Shown: one piece after another, positions 32,759 through 40,878 of the stretch | Layout: every line of letters begins with the position of its first letter | Numbering within the stretch: the stretch's first letter is position 1 | Assembly: GCF_028330525.1 (NCBI RefSeq) | Contig: NZ_JAQMSD010000148.1 | Location: 82,629-146,628 of the forward strand | Source: Spirulina sp. CS-785/01 | GTDB lineage: Bacteria; Cyanobacteriota; Cyanobacteriia; Cyanobacteriales; Spirulinaceae | DNA length: 64,000 bases | Direction: 5' to 3' | The notes under the pieces: generated by a model | What the model saw: the letters and a program-made list of their open reading frames with translations, nothing else | Database searches by the model: none | What the model was told of the DNA's origin: nothing | Position numbers and translations under genes: made by a program

Positions 32759-33115
32759 TTAAGCAACCTCCAGAGTTGTTAATTCTAATTCAGTTAATTC
32801 AATTTCTCGACCCGCAAGAGTTTGATAAACAATTTGTTTACATTGGGGACATTCATAAAAGAAGTCAGAGGGGTTAAATTCCTCTTGACAAGAAGGACAA
32901 TAACACTTAACGGGAATCATCTCTATTTCTAGAGTTGCCCCTTCTGCCATTGTATCTTGTGTGACCACATCAAAGGCAAACTCTAACGCTTCTGGCACAA
33001 CCCCGGACATTGCCCCGATACTCATTTTTAACCGCTTAATTTGACTGGCATTTTGCTCTTGTGCTTTCGCCAGGGCAATGTCTAGCGTTTGTTCCATAAT
33101 ACTCACTTCGTGCAT
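32759..33115 (-). CDS. hypA: Hydrogenase maturation nickel metallochaperone HypA
   Basis: HypA works with HypB to insert nickel into NiFe hydrogenase. The 118 residues start with MHEVSIMEQTL, whose His-2 and Glu-3 bind nickel. They carry the zinc motif CPSCQEEF and CPQCKQ, a CxxC pair, near residues 73-92. The 118-residue start at 33115 is chosen because the N-terminal MHE is functionally needed; the longer frame reads through an intergenic heptamer repeat. hypB follows directly. Confidence 0.96.
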   Translation of the reverse strand: MHEVSIMEQTLDIALAKAQEQNASQIKRLKMSIGAMSGVVPEALEFAFDVVTQDTMAEGATLEIEMIPVKCYCPSCQEEFNPSDFFYECPQCKQIVYQTLAGREIELTELELTTLEVA

Positions 33116-33118
33116 AGT

Positions 33119-33245
33119 AGTTGATAGTTGATAGTTGATAGTTGAACTACTCCGGACACGGAGATGGGGGAGATGGGGGAGATGGGGGAGAACCAAGAAC
33201 AATTGTTAATTGTTTAATTGTTAATTGTTAATTGTTAATTGTTTA
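33119..33245. repeat. Repeat tracts TAGTTGA, GGGGAGATG and TTAATTG
   Basis: Between hypA and the protease gene: four TAGTTGA units (33119-33146), three 9-bp GGGGAGATG units (33163-33192) and several TTAATTG units (33203-33243). The last run into the end of the protease gene. Confidence 0.8.
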
Positions 33246-33661
33246 ATGGTTTCCACTGCCTCTTGAATGCCTTGTTGGGTGGTGGGGGAGAAGGTTTCGC
33301 CGAAGTCGAAGTTTACCGCAGGGATGAGTAACCAGTAAGCGTTGGGGGTGGCGTTGTAGAGGTGTTGGGTGAGGGAGAGGAGGGCTTGGGGACTGGTACT
33401 ATGGGCGAGGGAGGTTTTGCTGGGGTTGGGTTCAATGGCGTAACACTGTAAACTGGTGTTCTCCTCACTCCGTTGGACATCCACAAAAATGACGGTCTGA
33501 CTTTGGGCAATGGTATCGGCTAACTCTGGGGTTAACTGGTGAACGGACAAGCTATCCACTTCTGGGGTTTGCCAACGGTCTACTCTCTCTGCAACCGCTT
33601 GGCCGGCCCCGTCATCACTCCGCAATGTATTCCCATAACCAATGACTAGATAATTACGCAT
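33221..33661 (-). CDS. Hydrogenase maturation protease
   Basis: This 146-residue endopeptidase trims the C-terminal end of the NiFe hydrogenase large subunit after nickel insertion. Family marks are the N-terminal VIGYGNTLRSDDGAG with the metal Asp, and VIFVDVQRS with the second Asp. The protein is probably HoxW (bidirectional enzyme) or HupW (uptake enzyme); I cannot tell. It lies upstream of hypA on the same strand, with a repeat between. The C-terminal codons come from an intergenic TTAATTG repeat, so the end may be variable. ATG 33661. Confidence 0.88.
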   Translation of the reverse strand: MRNYLVIGYGNTLRSDDGAGQAVAERVDRWQTPEVDSLSVHQLTPELADTIAQSQTVIFVDVQRSEENTSLQCYAIEPNPSKTSLAHSTSPQALLSLTQHLYNATPNAYWLLIPAVNFDFGETFSPTTQQGIQEAVETIKQLTINN

Positions 33662-33754
33662 ACTGCCACAAAACGCCTACAGTTTCACTATGTCGGCTCT
33701 TGCGATAAACCTAGGCAAATTTAACCAAATCTTCCGAAACTTGGAGTTCAACCA

Positions 33755-33870
33755 GAAAGGGGGGAGATAGGGGAGATGGGGAAGATGGGGGAGAACAAAG
33801 AACCAAGAACAAACAACATTACTGTTTACTGTTTACTGTTTACTGTTCCCTATCCCCTGTTCCCTTTTTC
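33755..33870. repeat. Repeat tracts GGGGAGAT-type and ACTGTTT-type
   Basis: 7- to 9-bp repeats (GGGAGAT, AACAAAG, TTACTGT) fill the space between nagA and the protease gene. No gene is seen. Confidence 0.7.
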
Positions 33871-33907
33871 ACCAATAACTAAACAAGAAAAACTCATTAT
33901 CCATTCA

Positions 33908-35038
33908 TTAACCCAGTCGTTGCCAGGTGAGTCTGTCTTGCTGACTCCAGCGTAAAAAGGAGGCGGGTTGTCCGACAGATAACCCTTTTAACCCGATGGC
34001 CTGACGGGGACTTTCGGTGGCTAAGGCAATGGCGGTTTCTATGGAAGTTACTCCCCAACGGACTAAGTTTTCGACTCCGACTAACAAGGGTAAGGTTGTC
34101 CCTGCTAATGTTCCTTCTGGGAGTCTTGCTGTTCCCGCTTTTACGGTAATTTTTCGACTATCCCAAGGATACATTCCATCGGGTAAACCTATGGGGGCTA
34201 ACGCATCACTCACTAAAAATAGTCCTTGCTTTCCCTGCGCCGCCCGGAGTAGAATTTGCAGCATGGTGGGACAAATGTGTTGGCCATCGGCAATAAAGCC
34301 ACAGAAGACTTTTTCATGGGTCATGGCTTCTCCTAGCAAACCGGGGTTTCGATGATGTAACCCTGGCATGGCGTTAAAGGCGTGTGTCACCATGCTGGCC
34401 CCTTGTTGAAAGGCGGTTTTGGCTTGTTCTGCGGTGGCGAGGGAATGCCCTAAACTGACGGTAATGCCTTGGTTGCGTAAGTAGGGAATGGTGTCTCCTG
34501 TGGGGTCTAGTTCGGGGGCAAGGGTGATAATTTTGATAATGTCCCCATACTCTCCGATAACTCGTTTCACTTGTTCGAGGGTTAAGGGTAAGAGATGCTT
34601 TTCGGGATGGGCCCCTCGTTTTTTGGGGTTGAGAAAGGGCCCCTCTAAATGAATGCCTAAAATTTTCGCGTTTTGGGGGGGTTGTTGGTGGAGAAAGTCG
34701 GCGAAAACGGCGAGGGATTGTTGAATTTTATCAATGGCTGTGGTGACTAGGGTGGGACAATAGCTATCAATGCCTTGGGTCCAGAGATAATGGCTAATTT
34801 TAGGTAAAATCGGTATATCTTGGGGGGTGAGGTCGGGGAAGGCTAACCCTAAACCGCCGTTAATTTGTAGATCAATGCCCCCTAGGGAAAGCCAGTCTCC
34901 GGCTAGGTCTAGGATATCCCCGGTTGCTGTTTCGGTTTGGGGGCGAATGGCTTGGATGTGGCCTTGGCGGATGGTAATTTGTTGTAGTTCGGAAAGGCCG
35001 ACTAATCTGGCGTTAATGATGGTGCAATTATTGAGCAT
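33908..35038 (-). CDS. nagA: N-acetylglucosamine-6-phosphate deacetylase
   Basis: NagA converts GlcNAc 6-phosphate to glucosamine 6-phosphate. The 376-residue amidohydrolase has LQINGGLGLAFPD, the GIHLEGPFLNPKKRGAH loop, the metal His in VSLGHSLATAEQAK, THAFNAMPGLHHRNPGLLGEA, and the LVSDALAPIGLPDG catalytic Asp. Start ATG 35038; the decayed GNAT gene upstream runs into it. It may use the product of MurQ (20567), giving a cell wall sugar route. Confidence 0.93.
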   Translation of the reverse strand: MLNNCTIINARLVGLSELQQITIRQGHIQAIRPQTETATGDILDLAGDWLSLGGIDLQINGGLGLAFPDLTPQDIPILPKISHYLWTQGIDSYCPTLVTTAIDKIQQSLAVFADFLHQQPPQNAKILGIHLEGPFLNPKKRGAHPEKHLLPLTLEQVKRVIGEYGDIIKIITLAPELDPTGDTIPYLRNQGITVSLGHSLATAEQAKTAFQQGASMVTHAFNAMPGLHHRNPGLLGEAMTHEKVFCGFIADGQHICPTMLQILLRAAQGKQGLFLVSDALAPIGLPDGMYPWDSRKITVKAGTARLPEGTLAGTTLPLLVGVENLVRWGVTSIETAIALATESPRQAIGLKGLSVGQPASFLRWSQQDRLTWQRLG

Positions 35039-35459
35039 TTTTATACTGAATTAAACAAAGTTGGCCATTTTGGTCTGTGAAGCCTCATTTTTTCTAGAAT
35101 TTGACCATTTCTGACCTATAGGTGAGGGAGAAGACTTCGATGGCCAGTAAATGGGGATGCTGGAGAAGGGGTGTTGTTAATTTTCGCCCTCGTCCTTGCT
35201 TTGGGTGGGTTGCAGGGAGGATAAGATCAAAAATATAAGTGTGATCAATATAGTTGGTGAGGAGGCGAGAAAAGGCGACGAGATGGTTGTTGTGCGGCTC
35301 ACAAAATGCGACAATTTCTTTAGAATGTTGTAGCATTTTGGGAATATCTCGTCGTTGTCTCGGAAGAATTAAAAGCAATTGCGTCCACCATGGCTTTTGG
35401 TATAGTTGGTATAAGTCTTCTAGGTGAGCTTCGCTGAGATGTTCGATCGCAATATACAT
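35028..35459 (-). pseudogene. Decayed GNAT family N-acetyltransferase
   Basis: The open part (to 35094) reads as a GNAT domain: HLEDLYQLYQKPWW, VAFSRLLTNYIDHTYIFDLIL, THPKQGRGRKLTTPLL. Then the conserved end, normally of type FYEKWGFT, is broken: the frame meets TAG (35096) and, three codons on, TGA (35087) at the Trp position. It continues GFTDQNGQLCLIQ and stops at 35028, overlapping the nagA start by eleven bases. The two stops in a recognisable tail indicate loss of function, though the 121-residue product could still be made. Confidence 0.75.
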
Positions 35460-35474
35460 AAACTATTTTAGATT

Positions 35475-36002
35475 ATGAGTGATACTCCCTCAGTCATCGG
35501 CATCATTATGGGTAGCGATTCCGATTTACCGACCATGCAGGCTGCGATTCGGGTCTGTGAAGATTTTAACATTCCCTGTGAAGTGGCGATTGTTTCGGCT
35601 CACCGAACGCCAGAGCGGATGGTAGAGTACGCTAAAACCGCCCATACTCGCGGAATTAAGGTGATTATCGCCGGGGCCGGAGGGGCGGCCCATTTGCCGG
35701 GTATGGTGGCTTCTCTGACTCCTCTCCCGGTGGTGGGAGTTCCGGTGAAAACGCGATCGCTACAGGGGGTGGATTCTCTCTATTCTATTGTACAGATGCC
35801 CCGTGGGATTCCGGTGGCGACGGTGGCGATTAATAATGCCCAAAATGCGGGTCTTTTGGCGGTACAAATTTTAGCGTCTCAACAACCTGAATTGTTAGAC
35901 CAGGTTTTACAATACCGTGAGATGTTACAACAATCGGTTTTAGAGAAGCAAGATAAGTTAGAGCAATTGGGATATCAAGACTATTTGGCCACGATGGGAT
36001 AA
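35475..36002 (+). CDS. purE: N5-carboxyaminoimidazole ribonucleotide mutase
   Basis: PurE moves the carboxyl group of N5-CAIR to give CAIR in purine synthesis. The 175 residues contain the characteristic [16 protein letters not shown] near the N-terminus, [14 protein letters not shown], and [16 protein letters not shown], then [28 protein letters not shown]. Length and end are usual. Start ATG 35475 lies 16 bases after the start of the GNAT pseudogene, on the opposite strand. Confidence 0.97.
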   Translation: MSDTPSVIGIIMGSDSDLPTMQAAIRVCEDFNIPCEVAIVSAHRTPERMVEYAKTAHTRGIKVIIAGAGGAAHLPGMVASLTPLPVVGVPVKTRSLQGVDSLYSIVQMPRGIPVATVAINNAQNAGLLAVQILASQQPELLDQVLQYREMLQQSVLEKQDKLEQLGYQDYLATMG

Positions 36003-36196
36003 GGGCCGTAGGGGTTATCGGGTTGATCTCTGCGATAGAGATCAATGTAGAGATTAACGTAGAGATTAATGCTAGGTCTTGATGAATTGAGACGTTTTAC
36101 TCAAATTTTCACGGTTTTCGAGTCAGAAAAGCTAGACCGTTTTGGGCTAGTGTTCCTTTGTTATATCGCTCTTTTAGCCTCAGTTTCTGGTGGCCT

Positions 36197-37834
36197 ATGT
36201 CTTATTTTCTTGTTTTTCATCCCAAGACTGCAACGGAACGGGTGTATAAGTTGCAATGGGGAATTAATACCTTAGGACGTTCTCCCCACAATCTCATTTC
36301 TATCCCCCATAATAGTTTATCTCGTCGTCATGCGACAATTGTAGTGGAACGCGATCGCTTGATTCTCAAAGATTTAAAAAGTCTCAATGGCACTTTTGTC
36401 AATCAAACTCGCATTACTGAAAAAATTATTAAAGATGGCGATCGCATTACTTGTGGTTTAGTCGATTTTCTCTTAATTGATTCTCTGAATGAGTCGGAAA
36501 CAACAGACCAATTAGATACAGAAGGCATTAAAATTGTTCAACAAGTATCTCCCCAACAAAAACAGGTTAGTTACCGAGATTTTCTCGCACCTAAAGCGAA
36601 ACAAGATACCGCGTTAAAACTGAGAGAGAGTGATGATACTCAACGCTCAGTTGATAAATTAAAAATTTTATTAGAAATTAGTAAAGAATTATCGAGTCCT
36701 GAAGACTCGAATCAATTATTAGAAAAGGTTTTAGATTTATTATTAGAAATTATTAGCGTGGATCGAGCCGCCATTTTATTGGTTCACGAAAACACGGGCA
36801 AATTGCAACAAAAAGCCGCGCGATCGCGCAATAACCTGTCCGTGAATTATCAATTTTATAGCACCAAAATCATCAATTACGTTTACCGCAAACAAACCGC
36901 CGTCCTCACCGATGATGCCAAAATTGACCAACGCTTTGAAGGCTCACAGTCCATCCTCAGCCAAGCCATTCGCGCTTCCATGTGTGTCCCCCTCCAACCC
37001 AAAGACAACGTAATTGGCGTACTATACGTCGATAATTTATCCCAATCCAAAGCCTATACCCAAGAAGACCTAGAATTTCTCATCGCCTTAGCCAACCAAG
37101 CAGCCATTGCCATCGAAAACACCCGTCTCACCAACCAAATGCGCGAAGAAGCCGTATGGCGAGATAAACTCGAACGCTTCTTCCCCGCAACCGTCAGTCG
37201 TAAACTACGAGAAGCAGGCAACCTCGACATTATCGAAACCGAAATCACCGCCTTATTCGCCGATATCAGCAACTTCACGCAAATGTCCTCCACCATGCAG
37301 CCCCGGGAAGTCATCGAAATGCTCAACGATTACTTTAACGTCATGGTTGAAGAAATCGTCTTTGCCAAAGAAGGCACATTAGAAAAATATATCGGCGATG
37401 CACTCCTCGCCATTTGGGGGGCCCCCTATCCCCAAGAAAACGATGCCGATCGCGCCGTACAAGCAGCCATCGAAATGCAATACGCCGTCCGTCGTCTCAA
37501 CCGGGAATGGCAAGAAAAAAACCGCCAACCCATCGCCATTCATATCGGTTTAAACACCGGCCCAGTCGCTGCGGGAAATATCGGCTCTAAACGCCTCTTA
37601 CAATACGCCGCCATTGGCGACACCACCAACGTCACCAGTCGTATCTGTAACGTCGCCAAAGCCAACCAAATTCTCCTCTCCCAAAACACCGTCGATAAAT
37701 TAACCCATGATCTCCCCCTCGAAAAACTCCCCTTAATTCGAGTCAAAGGCAAAAAACACCCCTTACAACTCTATCGCCTCCACTGGAAAAAAATTAACAC
37801 CCACACGACAATTCCCACCCCAGAGGAGTTGTAG
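36197..37834 (+). CDS. FHA-GAF adenylate/guanylate cyclase
   Basis: The 545-residue signalling protein has three domains. An N-terminal FHA domain (about 15-90, LGRSPHNLISIPHNSLSRRHA and LKDLKSLNGTFVNQ) is followed by a GAF domain (about 160-310, VDRAAILLV, AIRASMCVPLQPKDNVIGVL). A class III cyclase domain (about 340-530) has ALFADISNFTQMSS, YIGDALLAIWGAPYPQ, IGLNTGPVAAGNIG and AAIGDTTNVTSRICN. It probably makes cAMP in response to a ligand or phosphoprotein. ATG 36197 is chosen; TTG 36158 would add 13 residues. Confidence 0.92.
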   Translation: MSYFLVFHPKTATERVYKLQWGINTLGRSPHNLISIPHNSLSRRHATIVVERDRLILKDLKSLNGTFVNQTRITEKIIKDGDRITCGLVDFLLIDSLNESETTDQLDTEGIKIVQQVSPQQKQVSYRDFLAPKAKQDTALKLRESDDTQRSVDKLKILLEISKELSSPEDSNQLLEKVLDLLLEIISVDRAAILLVHENTGKLQQKAARSRNNLSVNYQFYSTKIINYVYRKQTAVLTDDAKIDQRFEGSQSILSQAIRASMCVPLQPKDNVIGVLYVDNLSQSKAYTQEDLEFLIALANQAAIAIENTRLTNQMREEAVWRDKLERFFPATVSRKLREAGNLDIIETEITALFADISNFTQMSSTMQPREVIEMLNDYFNVMVEEIVFAKEGTLEKYIGDALLAIWGAPYPQENDADRAVQAAIEMQYAVRRLNREWQEKNRQPIAIHIGLNTGPVAAGNIGSKRLLQYAAIGDTTNVTSRICNVAKANQILLSQNTVDKLTHDLPLEKLPLIRVKGKKHPLQLYRLHWKKINTHTTIPTPEEL

Positions 37835-37838
37835 GTTT

Positions 37839-37996
37839 GGGTAATGGGTAATGGGTAATGGGTAATTGGTTTGGTAATTGGTAATTGGTAATAAATAATT
37901 AATCAATCTTTATCTCCCCCATCCCCCCCATCTTCCCCATCTCCTCCATCTCCTCCATCTCCTCCATCTCCCCCATCTCCCATCTCCTCCATCTTC
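37839..37996. repeat. Heptamer/nonamer repeats (GGGTAAT, GGTAATT, CTCCATCTC)
   Basis: A 150-base region after the cyclase gene with GGGTAAT and GGTAATT units, then about six CTCCATCTC-type 9-bp units (37915-37995). Confidence 0.8.
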
Positions 37997-37997
37997 C

Positions 37998-38027
37998 CTT
38001 TGTGTCCTTTGTGTCTTTGTGGTTAAC
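37998..38027 (+). repeat. GTGTCTTTGTGGTTCAA-type dispersed repeat, copy 3
   Basis: TTTGTGTCCTTTGTGTCTTTGTGGTT-type stretch between the cyclase gene and the aldo/keto reductase gene. It matches the copy at 50078-50107 closely. Confidence 0.6.
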
Positions 38028-38037
38028 TCATCAACTA

Positions 38038-39018
38038 TCAAACCCCTCTTTCATAGGAATAAATATCCCCAACTTGCTCAAATAACTCATCAGAACAACG
38101 GGATAATTCCTGAATATCCTCCGACCGAATCAAAGGTTGTAACGATTCCATATTTTTTTGAATCTGTTGGCGATTTTCCGTGAGTCCAGAAATCATCGCA
38201 CCAACCCCCGGTTGCTGAATTAACCAATTGAGAGCCACTTGAGACACAGAAAACTGATACTTTTTGCCAATTTCTGCCATTTTACTCAGCAACGTCTGAA
38301 CCCCTTGCCAATCACCATGTTTCGCAATCATATTACTATAATAAAACCCGCGAGCGTGTTCCCCTTCAGCAGGAGGACTTTTAACCCCTAAAAATTTATC
38401 CGACAAAAAACCCCCAGCCAACGGACCATAACACAACAATTGAATGTTATTCTCGACGCAGAGTTCCTGCATCGACTTCTCCACCCGTCGATCAATTAAA
38501 CTATATTGCACTTGATGGGTTTGAATCGGCGCGTATTCGAGAGCTTTTTTTAACATCAGCGTGTCAAAATTCGTCACCCCTAATTGATGAATTTTACCCT
38601 GTTCTAAATACCGATTCAATACCTTAAACGTCTCCGCAAAATCTAACTGAGGATTGTGCCAATGGACTTGTAAACAATCTAGATAATCTCGCTGTAAATT
38701 TCGTAACGAATTCTCAACTTTAGACTGAATTTGTTTAGGCGTAGGAAGGCCATTAAAAAACACCGCTTTCGTATAAATTTTACAGTCGGTTCTCCCTTTT
38801 AAACATTTCCCTAAAAGACGCTCACTGCGTCCATAAATATCAGCCGTATCAAAAATTCTAACTCCCCAGGCTTGATAAGTGCCAATGGTGCGTTCAATGT
38901 CTTCTTCCGTGAGAGATTTCCAACTCCGATCATCGAGTTGCCAACAACCGAGAATAATAGAATCGGCGATGGTTTTGGCTTGAGTATTCATTGCGGCGGT
39001 TTGCGGATTATTCCCCAT
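38038..39018 (-). CDS. Aldo/keto reductase
   Basis: The 326-residue enzyme has the aldo/keto reductase barrel. Seen are FDTADIYGRSERLLGKCL with the catalytic Asp and Tyr, YTKAVFFNGLP, DCLQVHWHNPQ with the catalytic His, LGVTNFDTLMLKKAL, QVQYSLIDRRVEKSM, and VSQVALNWLIQQPGVGAMISGL near the NADPH site. The substrate is not identifiable. Start ATG 39018 overlaps the YjbQ stop by 11 bases, which suggests coupling; ATG 38991 is a second choice. Confidence 0.9.
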   Translation of the reverse strand: MGNNPQTAAMNTQAKTIADSIILGCWQLDDRSWKSLTEEDIERTIGTYQAWGVRIFDTADIYGRSERLLGKCLKGRTDCKIYTKAVFFNGLPTPKQIQSKVENSLRNLQRDYLDCLQVHWHNPQLDFAETFKVLNRYLEQGKIHQLGVTNFDTLMLKKALEYAPIQTHQVQYSLIDRRVEKSMQELCVENNIQLLCYGPLAGGFLSDKFLGVKSPPAEGEHARGFYYSNMIAKHGDWQGVQTLLSKMAEIGKKYQFSVSQVALNWLIQQPGVGAMISGLTENRQQIQKNMESLQPLIRSEDIQELSRCSDELFEQVGDIYSYERGV

Positions 39019-39424
39019 AAATAGTCACGAGAATGCGACGTTGACGAGGCCGGACATCACATTCGAGATGAAAAATTTGTTGCCAAGTCCCCAGTTCAAG
39101 TTTTCCCTGAGTCACAGGCACGGTTAAAGATGGCCCCAGTAACGTGGCGTGTAAATGGGAATGGCCATTGCCATCGTGCCACGTTTGCTCATGTTTATAT
39201 TCTAAACTAGGGGGGATTAATTTCCGGAGCGTTTCCGGTAAATCTTGCCGCAATCCGGGTTCAAATTCGATCGCGCCAATGGCCCCCGTACTGCCTATAT
39301 TAAAAATATGGGCAATTCCGGTTTGAATGTTGCTTTTTTGGACAATAGACTGGATATCTTGGGTTAAATCGTGCAGATCTCCATCGGCACGAGTCGAAAG
39401 GTCCAGTTGTTCTTGATGAACCAT
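39008..39424 (-). CDS. YjbQ family protein (secondary thiamine-phosphate synthase-like)
   Basis: The 138-residue protein belongs to UPF0047/YjbQ, a conserved family with weak thiamine phosphate synthase activity in some members. Features are IFNIGSTGAIGAIEFEPGL, WHDGNGHSHLHATLLGPSLTVPV with the conserved His, and LGTWQQIFHLECDVRPRQRRILVTI. Start ATG 39424. The aldo/keto reductase gene overlaps its 3' end. Confidence 0.92.
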   Translation of the reverse strand: MVHQEQLDLSTRADGDLHDLTQDIQSIVQKSNIQTGIAHIFNIGSTGAIGAIEFEPGLRQDLPETLRKLIPPSLEYKHEQTWHDGNGHSHLHATLLGPSLTVPVTQGKLELGTWQQIFHLECDVRPRQRRILVTIYGE

Positions 39425-39454
39425 AAGTCTGCTCTGGTGTACGTTTTTTAGTCT

Positions 39455-39880
39455 TTAATCAAATAAATCCAGGGGAAGATGGCCATAAACCCCATTGACT
39501 AAATCATCTTCGGCTTGACAAGCGACTAAAACCCCACGATAGTTTCCCTCCTCATAGTCGGTTAAGTAATGGGAGAGGGTGGCGGTATTGAATTTAATAT
39601 AAACGGGAGTCTCCACGGGGGAGATTTCTTCGAGCTTGAAGGGGATGGTATAGCCGAAGGCGGTTAAGTAATGACTAAGTGCGGTATAACCTTGATAGGC
39701 GTTATCGGCACAAATCCCTAAGTTCTCCGCTTCGGACTCTTTCACCATTAATAAGAGGGCGTTTTGGAGTTGTTCTTTTTCTTGGGAGGATTGAACGGTT
39801 TTAACTTCTGCACAGCTAAAGGTGTCTAGGAGTTGCCGAGCTTGGGTGAGGGTCGGCGTATCAGTGGTAAAATCGGACAT
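39455..39880 (-). CDS. DUF1824 family protein
   Basis: DUF1824 is a small cyanobacterial family without known function. The 141 residues contain NLGICADNAYQGYTALSHYL, PFKLEEISPVETPVYIKFN and YRGVLVACQAEDDLVNGVYGHLPLDLF, as in other members. No membrane segment or signal is seen. Start ATG 39880. It is upstream of the YjbQ and aldo/keto reductase genes on the same strand, with 30 bases between, so these three may form an operon. Confidence 0.9.
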   Translation of the reverse strand: MSDFTTDTPTLTQARQLLDTFSCAEVKTVQSSQEKEQLQNALLLMVKESEAENLGICADNAYQGYTALSHYLTAFGYTIPFKLEEISPVETPVYIKFNTATLSHYLTDYEEGNYRGVLVACQAEDDLVNGVYGHLPLDLFD

Positions 39881-39951
39881 AAGAGCAATCTGTTGGGCAG
39901 TTTACGAAGCTATCAGTCCCACTGTAGTATAAATCCGCCTGTTGAGGGAAA

Positions 39952-40605
39952 TCAACTGATAAAGGCTTGATGTTCTGCGGCTCGCAGTCCCGCTTGTAGG
40001 GTTTCCAGAACGGCGGCGAGATTATTTTGTAACAGTTGCGGTTGATTGAGCCATAACCCTGGAAAGATACGACTGCGGAGAATGCCCTCCTCATCGGGGG
40101 AAAGGGACTGATACACACCTTCTTCTAAATAGAACCAATCCAGTCTCTGTTCAAAGAGTTGCCAAACCAGATATTCTTCAACCCCATTCCGTCGATACAC
40201 CCGTTTTTTATCACCTAAATCAATGGCTGCACTACTGGCGGCAATTTCCATCACCAGTTCCGGTGGGCCTTGAATGTACCCCTCTGGACTAAGTTCAGTC
40301 TGTCGCCCTGGAATGAGCAACACGCCATCCGGTTGCACTTCGTTGTCGGAGTCGAGGCGAACGGTGGGTTCAATGCCTATTTCTGTCGGCGGAGTTGCCA
40401 TCTTATACGTCCATAGCAATCCTATCAAATCAGCGTGAGGTTTGGCATGAGTGGTAAACTTTAGCGGAGATGCCATATATACGACTCCTTCAACCAATTC
40501 GGCTTTCTGATCATCAGGCATCGCCGCGTAACGTCGCTCAAATTCTCGGTAACTGAGGCGATCGCCATTTTCTAATGGTGGACAACTTTGAGGCTGAATC
40601 TGCAT
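39952..40605 (-). CDS. Uma2 family protein (PD-(D/E)XK nuclease-like)
   Basis: The third Uma2 gene in the window. The 217 residues show FERRYAAMPDDQKAELVEGVVYMASP with the first acidic site, VRLDSDNEVQPDGVLLIP with the active Asp, PPELVMEIAASSAAIDLG and KKRVYRRNGVEEYLVWQLFEQRLDWF. Role unknown. ATG 40605. A repeat-rich stretch lies upstream. Confidence 0.88.
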   Translation of the reverse strand: MQIQPQSCPPLENGDRLSYREFERRYAAMPDDQKAELVEGVVYMASPLKFTTHAKPHADLIGLLWTYKMATPPTEIGIEPTVRLDSDNEVQPDGVLLIPGRQTELSPEGYIQGPPELVMEIAASSAAIDLGDKKRVYRRNGVEEYLVWQLFEQRLDWFYLEEGVYQSLSPDEEGILRSRIFPGLWLNQPQLLQNNLAAVLETLQAGLRAAEHQAFIS

Positions 40606-40651
40606 AGTTCGGAGACTGTGGGGACAGTTTTATTATATTCGGCGACGCACC

Positions 40652-40705
40652 TAAGTTCAGTGACCAATTACCGATTCCCCATTACCGATTACCAATGACC
40701 TAAAA
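40652..40705 (+). repeat. 54-bp direct repeat, copy A (heptamer-based)
   Basis: A 54-base stretch beginning TAAGTTCAGTGACC that recurs at 40807-40860 with two differences. Its core is made of ACCAATT/ACCGATT heptamers. Confidence 0.85.
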
Positions 40706-40707
40706 CG

Positions 40708-40786
40708 GTAGGTTGGGTGAAGCGATAGCGAAACTCAACGAAAGCCCTGTCCATGTTGGGTTTCACCCTTGTTACATCCAACCTAC
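40708..40786. repeat. Dispersed inverted-repeat cassette (GTAGG...CCTAC family), copy 3
   Basis: GTAGGTTGGGTGAAGCG at the left end, with CCAACCTAC at the right end, lies exactly between the two 54-bp direct repeats. Confidence 0.7.
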
Positions 40787-40806
40787 GCTCTAAATTACCT
40801 TCTAGT

Positions 40807-40860
40807 TAAGTTCAGTGACCAATTACCAATTCCCCATTACCGATTACCAATGAACTAAAA
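40807..40860 (+). repeat. 54-bp direct repeat, copy B
   Basis: 52 of 54 bases agree with copy A at 40652-40705. Confidence 0.85.
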
Positions 40861-40878
40861 ATGCTCGGTGAACGGGAA

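Noticed and set aside
36069..36275. Plus-strand frame of 68 codons before the FHA-GAF cyclase
   Set aside because: It overlaps the cyclase start in another frame and looks like chance.
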